This document shows, one piece after another, positions 1 through 14,056 of a stretch of 62,444 bases of DNA. Origin of the DNA: Paracoccaceae bacterium (GTDB lineage Bacteria > Pseudomonadota > Alphaproteobacteria > Rhodobacterales > Rhodobacteraceae). Every line of letters begins with the position of its first letter. Position 1 is the first letter of the stretch. The notes under the pieces were generated by a model, which saw nothing but the letters and a program-made list of their open reading frames with translations, was not told the DNA's origin and did not search any database. The position numbers were made by a program, and so were the translations under genes. The stretch spans positions 1 to 62,444 of the forward strand of contig JAHDXW010000024.1 of the NCBI GenBank assembly GCA_023383015.1. The letters are read 5' to 3'.

Positions 1-2
1 GC

Positions 3-368
3 GCCCGCGGCACCGGCGGCGGGCCGGCCGAAGGCGCCGCCGGCAGCGCCGCCGCACCCGGCCCGGCAACCGGCGACCCGGCGCTGATCGCCCGCTGGGG
101 GGCCGGCATCCGCGCCGCGGTGGAGCGCCACAAGCGCTATCCCGACGCCGCCCGCCGCGCCGGCAGCGAGGGCCGCGTGGCCCTTTCCCTCACCGTCACC
201 CGCGACGGCAGGCTTGCCGCCCTCGCCCTCGCGACCTCGTCCGGCGACCCCGCGCTCGACGCCGCGGCCCTCGACGCCGTCCGCCGCGCCGGCCGCTTCC
301 CCGCCGCCCCGCAGGGGCTGGAGGGCATGAGCTTCCCCTTCACTCTGACCCTCGCCTTCCGGCGCTGA
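3..368 (+). CDS. TonB-family C-terminal domain protein, 5' end outside window
   Basis: The frame is open from the window edge to the TGA at 366-368, so the start lies upstream. The visible part is a Gly/Ala/Pro-rich linker, then a TonB C-terminal fold: RYPDAARRAGSEGRVALSL, then a DAAALDAVRRAGRFP helix and the hydrophobic FTLTLAF end. This domain contacts TonB boxes of outer-membrane receptors and carries ExbBD energy to siderophore, haem or B12 uptake. An iron module (hemP-bfd-bfr) lies about 2 kb away on the other strand, but I see no direct link. A TonB paralogue or another energy-transducer protein with the same domain remains possible because the N-terminal anchor is not visible. Confidence 0.8.
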   Translation, partial: ARGTGGGPAEGAAGSAAAPGPATGDPALIARWGAGIRAAVERHKRYPDAARRAGSEGRVALSLTVTRDGRLAALALATSSGDPALDAAALDAVRRAGRFPAAPQGLEGMSFPFTLTLAFRR

Positions 369-402
369 GCGGCGGGGCGCGCGCGCACCCAGGGCCCCGC
401 GG

Positions 403-418
403 CCGGCCGCCCGGCCGG
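403..418 (+). terminator. GC hairpin after tonB-like gene
   Basis: CCGGCCG (403-409) and CGGCCGG (412-418) form a perfect 7-bp stem with a 2-nt gap, 35 nt after the tonB-like stop. No T-run follows, so this is a weak terminator candidate in a 196-nt intergenic region that otherwise shows nothing clear. Confidence 0.3.
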
Positions 419-564
419 TCCTTGGGGGTGCGCCGGCGGCGGGGGCTGGTGGACCGGCGCGACATCGTGGAAAAGGGGCGCATCTCGTGGGCCGGCACCG
501 CCGCCGCGCCGGCCGCCGCCCACGGCCCTGCCGGCCCAGTCCCGGCCCCTGACGGAGCCCGCCC

Positions 565-1506
565 ATGCCGCCTGCCTCCCGGCCCTTCACCGCCGCCGTC
601 GTCCAGGTGGCCTCGATCATCGGTGACCCGCGCGCCACCGCCGACAAGGCCGCCGGCCTTGTCGCCGAAGCCGCCGGCCGCGGCGCCCGGCTGATCGTCT
701 TCCCCGAGGCGCTGGTCGGCGGCTATCCCAAGGGCGCCTCCTTCGGCGCCCCGGTGGGCATGCGCCGCCCCGAGGGGCGCGAGGCCTTCCGCCGCTACTG
801 GGAAGGGGCGATCGACGTTCCGGGGCCCGAGACCGCGACGCTTGCCGCCGCCGCCGCGGCGGCGGGGGCCGCCGTGGTCGTCGGCGTCATCGAGCGGGCG
901 GGCGGCACGCTCTACTGCAGCGCGCTCACCTTCGACGGCAGGCGGGGGCTCGTCGCCTGCCACCGCAAGCTGATGCCGACGGCGGCCGAGCGGCTGATCT
1001 GGGGGTTCGGCGACGGCTCGACGATGCAGGCAGCCGACACCGCCGTGGGCCGGGTCGGCGCCGTGATCTGCTGGGAGAACTACATGCCCATGCTGCGAAT
1101 GCACATGTATGCCCAGGGGGTGCAGTTCTGGTGCGCGCCCACCGCCGACGACCGCGACACCTGGCTGCCGACGATGCAGACGGTCGCGCTCGAGGGCCGC
1201 TGCTTCGTGCTGACCGCCTGCCAGTGGATCACGCGCGCCGCCTACGGGCCGGCGCATGAAAGCGCCCTCGGCGACGCGCCCGACACGGTGATGATGCGCG
1301 GCGGCTCGGCGATCGTCGGGCCGCTCGGGGCGGTGCTCGCCGGGCCCGACTTCGCGGGAGAGACCATCCTGACCGCCGAACTCGACCCCGCCGAGATCGC
1401 CCGCGGCAAGTATGATTTCGACGTCACCGGCCATTACGCGCGCCCCGACGTCTTCCGCCTGATGGTCGACACGCGCCCCCGTCCCGCCGTGGCGACGGAG
1501 GGCTGA
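565..1506 (+). CDS. Nitrilase (carbon-nitrogen hydrolase superfamily)
   Basis: This 313-aa enzyme should hydrolyse an organic nitrile to the carboxylic acid and ammonia. The full catalytic triad is visible: E48 in VFPEALVGGYPKG, K135 in CHRKLMPTAAER and C169 in AVICWENYMP. Length and the CWEN.MP signature fit true nitrilases rather than amidases or ureidopropionases. The ATG at 565 has a GGAG 8 nt upstream. The downstream flavoprotein begins 3 nt after the stop, so the two are probably co-transcribed. The natural substrate cannot be read from sequence; aliphatic or arylaceto-nitriles are usual for the family. Confidence 0.9.
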   Translation: MPPASRPFTAAVVQVASIIGDPRATADKAAGLVAEAAGRGARLIVFPEALVGGYPKGASFGAPVGMRRPEGREAFRRYWEGAIDVPGPETATLAAAAAAAGAAVVVGVIERAGGTLYCSALTFDGRRGLVACHRKLMPTAAERLIWGFGDGSTMQAADTAVGRVGAVICWENYMPMLRMHMYAQGVQFWCAPTADDRDTWLPTMQTVALEGRCFVLTACQWITRAAYGPAHESALGDAPDTVMMRGGSAIVGPLGAVLAGPDFAGETILTAELDPAEIARGKYDFDVTGHYARPDVFRLMVDTRPRPAVATEG

Positions 1507-1509
1507 GTC

Positions 1510-2157
1510 ATGCACTTTGACGTCGCGCGCCTTGCGCCGGGCACCGCCTACCGGCTCCTGACATCGACCGTGGTGCCGCGGCCGATCGCCTGGATCACCA
1601 CCGCCGCCGAGGACGGCAGCGTCAACGCCGCCCCCTATTCCTTCTTCAACGCAATGGGCGGGGCCCCGCCGGTGGTGGCGGTGGGGATGATGCGCGACCC
1701 CGCCCGCGGGCTGAAGGACACCGCCGAGAACATCCTCGCCACCGCCGAGTTCGTGGTCAACCTGGTGCCCGACGCGCTGGCCGAGGCGATGAACCTCACC
1801 AGCATCGACGCGCCCCGCGGCGTCGACGAGACGGCGCTCGCGGGGCTGGCCACCCTTCCCTCGGTCCATGTCCGGCCGCCGCGCATCGCCGGGGTTCCGG
1901 CGGCGATGGAATGCAGCCTGCAGGCGGCGGTGACGACCGGGCCGCGGCAGGTGCTGGCAATCGGGCGGGTGCTGGCCTTCCACATCGACGACGCCTTCGT
2001 GCTGGACGCGGCGCGCGGGCATCTCGACACGCCGGCGATGGGGCTGATCGGGCGTATGCACGGGGCGGGCTGGTATGCCCGCACGACCGACCGCTTCAGG
2101 ATGGACCGCCCGAGCTGGGCGGACCGGCAGCGCGACGGAGGTGGCGGCGGGGGCTGA
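1510..2157 (+). CDS. Flavin reductase-like domain (FMN-binding split barrel) protein
   Basis: This 215-aa protein of the flavin-reductase-like (DIM6/NTAB) family starts with the typical TAYRLLTSTVVPRPIAWITT segment, followed by NAAPYSFFNA and DFxVN-like strands. Members bind FMN and act as flavin reductases or oxidoreductases, often for partner monooxygenases. It starts 3 nt after the nitrilase stop, implying coupled expression. No monooxygenase partner is next to it. The Gly-rich C-terminal tail is probably disordered. Confidence 0.82.
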   Translation: MHFDVARLAPGTAYRLLTSTVVPRPIAWITTAAEDGSVNAAPYSFFNAMGGAPPVVAVGMMRDPARGLKDTAENILATAEFVVNLVPDALAEAMNLTSIDAPRGVDETALAGLATLPSVHVRPPRIAGVPAAMECSLQAAVTTGPRQVLAIGRVLAFHIDDAFVLDAARGHLDTPAMGLIGRMHGAGWYARTTDRFRMDRPSWADRQRDGGGGGG

Positions 2158-2205
2158 TGGCGCCGGCAGCGCCGGAACCCGCGCGAAGCCTGAAGAATGC
2201 GTGAA

Positions 2206-2296
2206 AGACGCGCTGTCACGCGTCTGATATCAATAACTTGGCTTCTGTCCCACGCATGGGACGGACCCCCGGGCCCGCCGCGGCGGCCCGGGGGGG
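2206..2296. terminator. Three successive inverted repeats between convergent genes
   Basis: Three hairpins fill the gap between the flavoprotein gene and bfr. AGACGCG/CGCGTCT lies at 2206-2212 and 2219-2225. GTCCCA/TGGGAC lies at 2247-2252 and 2257-2262. A long imperfect C/G stem spans 2266-2296. The position suits bidirectional termination, although clear T-runs are absent. The AT-rich spot around 2226-2240 stands out locally. Confidence 0.45.
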
Positions 2297-2316
2297 CGGA
2301 GAGCTGGCGGGGGCGC

Positions 2317-2805
2317 TCAGTCCGTGATCTTGTCGGTCGGCAGCGCGTTCAGCTGGCCGTAGTTGGCCTCGCCGATCCGGTCGTGGAGGTGCAGCTGGGT
2401 CTCGAGAAAGTCGATGTGGCCCTCCTCGTCGGCGATCAGCTCCTCGAACAGGGCCCGGCTGACATGGTCGCCCACCTTCGCGCAGTGGTCGCGCGCCTCC
2501 AGATACAGCGTCCGGGCCTCGTGCTCGGCGGCAAGATCGCATTCCAGCGTCTCCCGCAGCGTCTGCCCGATCCTCAGCGGGTCGAGCTTCTGCAGGTTCG
2601 GGTGCCCCTCCAGAAACAGGATGCGGGCGATCAGCCGGTCGGCGTGGTGCATCTCCTCGATGCTCTCCTCGCGCGACTTGCGGGCGATCCGCGCGAACCC
2701 CCAGTCGTCCTGCATCCGGTAGTGCAGCCAGTACTGGCTGACGGCCGTCAGCTCACTCCGCAGCGCGGCGTTGAGAAACTCGATGACCTTGGCATCGCCC
2801 TTCAC
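2317..2805 (-). CDS. bfr: Bacterioferritin
   Basis: This 162-aa iron-storage subunit forms a 24-mer haem-containing ferritin shell. All ferroxidase ligands sit at canonical positions: E18, E51, H54, E94, E127 and H130. The haem-axial M52 is also present in EEMHHADR. The start is a GTG at 2805, giving the family N-terminus [12 protein letters not shown]. It lies inside the 3' end of bfd (53-nt overlap), with GGAGG 9 nt upstream. Gene order hemP-bfd-bfr indicates joint iron control, with Bfd reducing Bfr to release Fe2+. Confidence 0.97.
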   Translation of the reverse strand: MKGDAKVIEFLNAALRSELTAVSQYWLHYRMQDDWGFARIARKSREESIEEMHHADRLIARILFLEGHPNLQKLDPLRIGQTLRETLECDLAAEHEARTLYLEARDHCAKVGDHVSRALFEELIADEEGHIDFLETQLHLHDRIGEANYGQLNALPTDKITD

Positions 2806-3046
2806 CTGTCCTGTCCTCCGGCTTGGCGCGGCCGAGACCGCGCAGATTCAGCGGCACCCCATATGAATCGCACTTCGCCATGGATGCAACGAAAAGCGGA
2901 AGGCAGCCGCCGCAGTCGGCCCGCTTGCCGAGCGCGCGATAGACCCGGTTGGGGGTGATGATGACCTCCGGATCCGCGGCGCGCATCCAGTCGATGGCGC
3001 CGCGGATGTCGGCCTCCGAGATCACCATGCAGTGGCAGACGATCAT
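2753..3046 (-). CDS. bfd: Bacterioferritin-associated ferredoxin (2Fe-2S)
   Basis: This 97-aa BFD-like [2Fe-2S] protein has cluster cysteines C4 and C6 (IVCHC) plus C45 and C48 (CGGC), as in Bfd proteins that donate electrons to bacterioferritin for iron mobilisation. The core ends near residue 65. A basic extension of about 30 residues then runs through the bfr start region and ends 53 nt inside bfr, giving an overlap in different frames. The tail has no family counterpart that I recognise and may simply reflect a lost stop codon. It is encoded just downstream of hemP. Confidence 0.9.
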   Translation of the reverse strand: MIVCHCMVISEADIRGAIDWMRAADPEVIITPNRVYRALGKRADCGGCLPLFVASMAKCDSYGVPLNLRGLGRAKPEDRTGEGRCQGHRVSQRRAAE

Positions 3047-3066
3047 GCAAGCCCCTGCGCCGTCGT

Positions 3067-3252
3067 CTACTTGGTGAGGATCAGCTTGCCCTGCCGCGTG
3101 ATCCGCAGGGTGTAGGTCTGGCCGTCGAGCAGGATGCGCGCCTCGCGCCCGCCCCCGGTCAGGATGCGGGCGTCGTGGACCGGCGCCGGCAGATCCTGGC
3201 GGACGGGCGTGCCGGAACCGGCGACGGGCAGGACGGGGGAGAGGACCGTCAT
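3067..3252 (-). CDS. hemP: Hemin uptake protein HemP family
   Basis: This 61-aa protein carries the HemP/HmuP core near its C-terminus: ARILTGGGREARILLDGQ, then YTLRITRQGKLILTK. HemP proteins are small iron-responsive factors linked to haem uptake gene expression. I chose the ATG at 3252 (MTVLSP); a TTG at 3270 would add six residues. It is the first gene of the iron module and is preceded by an inverted repeat over a TTGACA-like element (3485-3503). No haem receptor or ABC transporter gene is present here. Confidence 0.85.
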   Translation of the reverse strand: MTVLSPVLPVAGSGTPVRQDLPAPVHDARILTGGGREARILLDGQTYTLRITRQGKLILTK

Positions 3253-3484
3253 GTGCGGCCCCCCACGCAACCGGGAAGGCGGGCCGGCGCACCGACTCCG
3301 GCGGGCTGCGGCGCAACCGGGGAAAGAACGACCGGCAGCGGCGCCAGCAGCGCCGGCGGGGCAGGTCGCGGCAGGGTGGGGGTCGTGGTCGGCGTGGTCA
3401 TGGTCAGGCTCCGGCTCGGGTGGCTCCAGGCAACCTGGCGTGCCCCACGGGCTGGCTCGGCACCCGAATTCCTGACCGAAACGC

Positions 3485-3503
3485 TCGGACCTGTCAAGTC
3501 CGA
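3485..3503 (-). promoter_or_regulatory. Perfect 6-bp inverted repeat overlapping a -35-like TTGACA, upstream of hemP
   Basis: TCGGAC (3485-3490) and GTCCGA (3498-3503) form a perfect dyad with a 7-nt centre. Read on the minus strand, the centre contains TTGACA, a consensus -35. It lies about 235 nt upstream of the hemP start in the 260-nt hemP-pgm gap. It is a candidate operator/promoter for iron regulation. It does not look like the classical Fur box or the Irr ICE motif, and the -10 region is poor. Confidence 0.35.
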
Positions 3504-3512
3504 CAAGGTTGC

Positions 3513-9072
<5,560 letters not shown>

Positions 9073-9076
<4 letters not shown>

Positions 9077-10500
9077 GCGGCGGCGACGGCGCCTTCGTAG
9101 AGCCGCGCATAGGCCGGGGCCGACGCCGCCCAGCCGACCGGATGGCGCATCGCGTTGCGCTGCATCCGCGCCCAGGCATGGCGGTCGGCATGCAGTTCGC
9201 ACAGCCTTACCAGCGCCGCGGCAAGCGCCTCGACCGTCAGCGGCCAGACCTGCAGCCCGGTCGCCACCCCGGCCTTGAGCGCGGCGTCGTTGGCCGCGAT
9301 CACCGTGTCGGCCAGCCCGCCGGTCAGTGCCACGACCGGGATGGCACCGTAGCGCAGGCCGTAAAGCTGGGTCAGCCCGCAGGGCTCGAACCGTGACGGC
9401 ACGAGGACGGCGTCGGCGCCGGCGAACATCCGGTGCGCCAGCGCCTCGTCATAGCCGATGCGCACGGCGATGCGGTCGGCACCTTCGGCGGCGCGCAGCC
9501 AGGCGTTCTCGAGCGCGCGGTCGCCCGAACCCAGCAGCGCGAGGCGCCCGCCGCGGTCGGTGAGCGCCGGCACGGCCTGGAGCAGGAGGTCGAGCCCCTT
9601 CTGGCCGGACAGCCGCGCGACGACGATGCAGACCGGGCCCTCGCCCGGGCCGAGCCCGAATTCGGCGAGCAGTCGGGCGCGGTTGGCGGCCTTTCCGGCA
9701 GGGCTGCGGTAAGGGCTTGCCAGCGAGTCGGCGGCCGGGTCCCACACCGCCGTGTCGATGCCGTTAAGGATGCCCACGAGATCGCGCGCGCGGCTTCGGA
9801 TCACCCCGTCGAGCCCCATGCCGTACTCGGGCGTCATCAGTTCGCGCGCATAGGTGGGCGAGACGGTGGACAGCCGGGTGGAAAAGACGAGCCCCGCCTT
9901 CAGCGCACTGATGTGGCCGTAGTACTCGAAGCCCTCGGGGGTGAAGCCCTCGGGCGGCAGCCGCAGGCGCCACAGCCGGTCGGCCGGGGCGAGGCCGTGG
10001 AAGGCGATGTTGTGGATCGTCAGCACCGTGGCCACGCCGTTGCCGCGGGCGCGCAGGTAGACGGGAGTGAGGCCGGCCTGCCAGTCGTGCAGGTGCAGCA
10101 CCTCCGGCCGCCAGCCGCCGACGCCCTCGGTGGCGATGCGCGCCGCCATCCAGGACAGCGCCGCAAAGCGCTCGGGGTTGTCGGGCCAGTCGTGGCCGGA
10201 GAGGTCGAGATAGGGGGTGCCGGCGCGGTCGAAGAGATGCGGCGCCTCGAGCACCAGGAGGTCGAGCCCGCCGGCCTGCCCGGCCAGCACCCGCCCCGGC
10301 CCGCCGAAGAGATCGGCCTGCGCCATAACCGCCGGCGCCGGGCCGAGGGCCGAGAGCACCTGGCGGTAGCCCGGCAGCAGCACGCGAAGCTGCCAGCCCT
10401 CCGGCGCGAGTGCGGCCGGCAGCGCACCGACGACATCGGCCAGCCCGCCGGTCTTGACCAGTGGCGCGCATTCGGAGGCAACGGCAAGCGCGGCCCTCAT
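9073..10500 (-). CDS. glgA: Glycogen synthase (ADP-glucose)
   Basis: This 475-aa GT5 enzyme elongates alpha-1,4-glucan from ADP-glucose. The N-terminal K16-T-G-G-L motif ([15 protein letters not shown]) binds ADP-glucose. The C-terminal Rossmann half has [18 protein letters not shown], the acidic donor-site motif, followed by the TGGLADTV segment. Length matches the bacterial family. The ATG overlaps the glgC stop (ATGA) and its stop overlaps the glgX start, so translation is probably coupled along the operon. Confidence 0.97.
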
Positions 10501-11765
10501 GTCAGCGCGGCCGCCCGGCGATCGAGCATGTCCTGGGTGATCAGCGTCACCCCGCCCTCGGTGACGCGGAACCAGCGGCAGTCCTCGTCGGGGTCCTCGC
10601 CGACGACGAGGCCGCGAGGAATGATCACGCCCCGGTCGATCACCACCCGCCGCAGGCGCGCGTGCCGCTCGACCACCGCATAGGGCAGCGCCACCACCTC
10701 GGTCAGCGATGCCCAGGAGTTGGTGTGCACCCCGGTGAACAGCAGCGAGTTGCGCACCTCGGTGCCCGAGATGATGCAGCCGCCTGAGACCAGCGAGGAC
10801 ACCGCCGTGCCACGGCGGCTGTCCTCGTCATGGACGAACTTGGCCGGCGGCACGCTTTCCGCATAGGTCCAGATCGGCCAGTCGGTGTCCCAGAGGTCGA
10901 GCTCGGGGTCGAAGTCGGTGAGGTCGATGTTGGCCTTCCAGAAGGCGTCCACGGTGCCGACATCGCGCCAGTAGGGAACGACGTCCGCACGGTGGCGCAC
11001 GCAGCTGTCGGCGAAGCGGTGCGCCATCGCCCGGCCGCCGCGGACGATCGCGGGGATGAGGTCGCCGCCGAAGTCGCGCCGGGACTGCGGGTCGTTGGCG
11101 TCCTCGATCAGCCGCCGGCGCAGGAACGGCCAGTCGAAGACGTAGATGCCCATCGAGGCGAGCGTCACCGAGGGATCGTCGGGCGTTCCCGGCGGGTCAG
11201 CCGGCTTCTCCAGAAAGCCCGTGATCCGCCCGTTGCCGTCGACGTCCATCACCCCGAAGGCCGAGGCCTCGGCGCGCGGCACGGTCAGGCAGCCCACGGT
11301 GACGTCGGCGCCGGTCTCGACGTGGTGGCGCAGCATGATCTCGTAGTCCATCTTGTAGATGTGGTCGCCGGCGAGGATCAGCACGTAGTCGACGCCGTAA
11401 CTGTCGATGATGTCGATGTTCTGGTAGACCGCGTCGGCGGTGCCCTGGTACCAGTGCGTCTCGTCCACCCGCTGGCTGGCGGGGAGGATGTCGAGGTACT
11501 CGTTGCGCTCGGCGCGGAAGAAGTTCCAGCCGCGCTGGCAGTGGCGGATCAGGCTGTGGGCCTTGTACTGGGTCGCCACCGCCATCTTGCGGATGCCGGA
11601 GTTGAGCGCGTTGGACAGCGCGAAGTCGATGATCCGGGTCTTGCCGCCGAAGTAGACCGCGGGCTTGGCGCGCCGGTCGGTCAGCTCGCGCAGCCGGCTG
11701 CCGCGCCCGCCGGCAAGGACGAAGGCCATCGAGCGGCCGGAGAGCCTGTGGATCGGTCGTTGCAT
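10497..11765 (-). CDS. glgC: Glucose-1-phosphate adenylyltransferase (ADP-glucose pyrophosphorylase)
   Basis: This 422-aa enzyme makes ADP-glucose from ATP and glucose-1-P, the committed and normally allosteric step of glycogen synthesis. The nucleotide motif is [15 protein letters not shown]. The substrate regions are [12 protein letters not shown] and FLEKPADPP, and a left-handed beta-helix C-terminus follows ([11 protein letters not shown]). I chose the ATG at 11765 ([12 protein letters not shown]) with GGGGAG upstream; an in-frame start at 11822 would extend the protein without family support. It lies 22 nt after glgB. Confidence 0.97.
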   Translation of the reverse strand: MQRPIHRLSGRSMAFVLAGGRGSRLRELTDRRAKPAVYFGGKTRIIDFALSNALNSGIRKMAVATQYKAHSLIRHCQRGWNFFRAERNEYLDILPASQRVDETHWYQGTADAVYQNIDIIDSYGVDYVLILAGDHIYKMDYEIMLRHHVETGADVTVGCLTVPRAEASAFGVMDVDGNGRITGFLEKPADPPGTPDDPSVTLASMGIYVFDWPFLRRRLIEDANDPQSRRDFGGDLIPAIVRGGRAMAHRFADSCVRHRADVVPYWRDVGTVDAFWKANIDLTDFDPELDLWDTDWPIWTYAESVPPAKFVHDEDSRRGTAVSSLVSGGCIISGTEVRNSLLFTGVHTNSWASLTEVVALPYAVVERHARLRRVVIDRGVIIPRGLVVGEDPDEDCRWFRVTEGGVTLITQDMLDRRAAALT

Positions 11766-11787
11766 CGGCGTCTCCCCCGCGGTTGTG

Positions 11788-13992
11788 TCAGCTCGGTTGA
11801 TGGACGAACATGAGCGTGGCAAGCGGCGGCAGCGTGACGCGGGCCGCGAAGGGCTGACCCTGGTGGCCGCCGGGTTCTGCGGTGATGCCGCCGAGATTGC
11901 CGCGGTTGCCGCCCCCGTAGATCCCGGCGTCGGTGTTGATCGCCTCGCGCCAGAGGCCGGGCCGCGGCAGTCCGACCAGCCAGTCGCGCTGCACCGGGGT
12001 GAAGTTGCACACGACCGCCACCGGCGCGTCCTGCGCCCCCGCCTGCCTCAGCCAGGCATAGACCGAGATCTCGGCTGCATCGGCCTCGAGCCAGCGAAAG
12101 CCCCCGGCCTCGCAGTCCATCGCGTGCAGGGACGGGGTGGCGCGGTAGAGGGCGTTGAGGTCGCGCACGAGCCGCGCGAGGCCGGCATGCGAGGGGGTGG
12201 CGGCCATCGCCCAGTCAAGCCCGGCGGCGTGGTTCCATTCCGCCGCCTGGCCGAACTCCTGGCCCATGAACAGCAGCTTCTTGCCCGGATGCCCCCACAT
12301 GAAGCCGTAGTAGGCACGCAGGTTGGCGAAGCGCTCCCACGGGCTGCCGGGCATCTTGGCCAGCATCGAGCCCTTGCCGTGGACGACCTCGTCGTGGCTG
12401 ATCGGCAGGATGAAGTTCTCGCTGTGGGTGTAGGTGGTGCCGAATGTCATGGCGTGGTGGTGGTGGCGGCGGTGGATCGGGTCACGCCGGATGTAGGCCA
12501 GCGTGTCGTTCATCCAGCCCATGTTCCACTTGTAGCCGAAGCCGAGCCCGCCGGCTTCGACGGGCCGCGAGACGCCGGGGAAGGCGGTGCTTTCCTCGGC
12601 TACCGTCATGACGCCGGGGCATTCGCCGCAGACCGTGCGGTTCATCCGCCGCAGGAAGGCGATCGCCTCGATGTTCTCGCGGCCGCCATGGACGTTTCTG
12701 ACCCACCCGCCGGGGGGGCGCGAGTAGTCGCGGTAGAGCATCGAGGCGACGGCATCCACGCGCAGCCCGTCGACATGGTATTCCTCGAGCCAGTAGAGCG
12801 CGTTGGCGACAAGGAAGTTGGCCACCTCGCGGCGACCGTAATTGTAGATCAGCGTGTTCCAGTCGGGGTGGAACCCCTCCCGCGGGTCTTCGTGCTCGTA
12901 GAGATGGGTGCCGTCGAAGCGGGCCAGCCCGTGGGCGTCGGCGGGGAAATGGCCGGGCACCCAGTCGAGTATGACACCGAGACCGGCACGATGGGCCGCG
13001 TCGACGAGGTCGCGGAACTCGTGCGGCGGGCCGAAGCGGATCGTCGGGGCGAAGAGGCCGACGGGCTGGTAGCCCCAGGAGCCGTCGAAGGGGTGCTCCG
13101 ACACTGGCATCAGTTCGAGATGGGTGAAGCCGAGGGCGGCGGCGTAGGCGACGATCTCTTCCGCCGCCTCGCGCCACGAGAGCGGACGGCCGCCCTCCTC
13201 CCGAATGCGCCGCCAGGAGGCAACATGCACCTCGTAGATCGCGACCGGCGCTGTGGGATCGTTGCGCGCCGCGCGCGAGGACATCCATGCGGCATCCTTC
13301 CAGCCGTAGCCCGCGATGTCGCGCACCACCGAGGCGGTGGCCGGTGGATGCTCGGCACCGAAGCCGACCGGGTCGGCCTTCAGCGGCTGGACGGCGCCGT
13401 CGGGGCCGAGGATTTCGTACTTGTAGGGCGCGCCCTCGCCGATGCCGGGCAGGAATATCTCCCACACGCCGGTGGAGCCGCGCGACCGCATCGGGTGGCG
13501 CCGCCCGTCCCAGCCGTTGAACGGGCCGACCACCGACACCCGCCGCGCATTGGGCGCCCAGACGGCGAAATGGGTGCCGGACACGCCCTCGTGACGCATC
13601 ACATGGGCACCGAGAACCTGCCACAGCCGCAGATGCGTGCCCTCGGCAAGCAGGTACTCGTCGACCTCGCCGATCACCGGGCCGAAACGGAAGGGGTCGT
13701 CGTGCTCCCAGCGCCGGCCTCCGGGCCCCTCGCCGCGGATGCGGTACGGCCCCGGGGCGACCGGCCCCGAGAAGACCCCCGGCGCCCCGCCGACCGGATG
13801 CAGGGGATGGACGGCCTCGCCGGACAGCGCCCAGAGCCGCTCGGCCCCCGGGTCGAAGGCGGTGACGCGGCGCTGGCCGCCGCGGTCGTGGGGGCCGAGA
13901 ATGGCGAAGGGGTCGGGGTGCCGGCCGGCCGCCACCAGCGCGGCGTCGGCGCTGGCGGGCCAGTCCTGCACGGCGGGGGGCGCGGCGGTCAT
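11788..13992 (-). CDS. glgB: 1,4-alpha-glucan branching enzyme
   Basis: This 734-aa GH13 enzyme introduces alpha-1,6 branches into glycogen. The domain order is an N-terminal helical/N1 domain with DPFAILGPH, a CBM48 domain ([19 protein letters not shown]), then the barrel. The barrel carries the nucleophile in [12 protein letters not shown], the acid/base in [12 protein letters not shown] and the third acid in [14 protein letters not shown]. Length is standard. The ATG at 13992 lacks a strong Shine-Dalgarno sequence. It lies 64 nt after glgP, the widest gap inside the operon. Confidence 0.97.
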   Translation of the reverse strand: MTAAPPAVQDWPASADAALVAAGRHPDPFAILGPHDRGGQRRVTAFDPGAERLWALSGEAVHPLHPVGGAPGVFSGPVAPGPYRIRGEGPGGRRWEHDDPFRFGPVIGEVDEYLLAEGTHLRLWQVLGAHVMRHEGVSGTHFAVWAPNARRVSVVGPFNGWDGRRHPMRSRGSTGVWEIFLPGIGEGAPYKYEILGPDGAVQPLKADPVGFGAEHPPATASVVRDIAGYGWKDAAWMSSRAARNDPTAPVAIYEVHVASWRRIREEGGRPLSWREAAEEIVAYAAALGFTHLELMPVSEHPFDGSWGYQPVGLFAPTIRFGPPHEFRDLVDAAHRAGLGVILDWVPGHFPADAHGLARFDGTHLYEHEDPREGFHPDWNTLIYNYGRREVANFLVANALYWLEEYHVDGLRVDAVASMLYRDYSRPPGGWVRNVHGGRENIEAIAFLRRMNRTVCGECPGVMTVAEESTAFPGVSRPVEAGGLGFGYKWNMGWMNDTLAYIRRDPIHRRHHHHAMTFGTTYTHSENFILPISHDEVVHGKGSMLAKMPGSPWERFANLRAYYGFMWGHPGKKLLFMGQEFGQAAEWNHAAGLDWAMAATPSHAGLARLVRDLNALYRATPSLHAMDCEAGGFRWLEADAAEISVYAWLRQAGAQDAPVAVVCNFTPVQRDWLVGLPRPGLWREAINTDAGIYGGGNRGNLGGITAEPGGHQGQPFAARVTLPPLATLMFVHQPS

Positions 13993-14056
13993 GGCCGGAG
14001 CTTACGGTGACGCCCGGCGAAAACAAAGCCCCGCGCGGGCGCCGCCGCGACCAGTC

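Noticed and set aside
3249-3506. Possible 85-codon minus-strand gene in the hemP-pgm gap
   Set aside because: The product is Pro/Ala/Thr-rich with no recognisable motif and it overlaps the hemP start. The gap is better read as a regulatory region.
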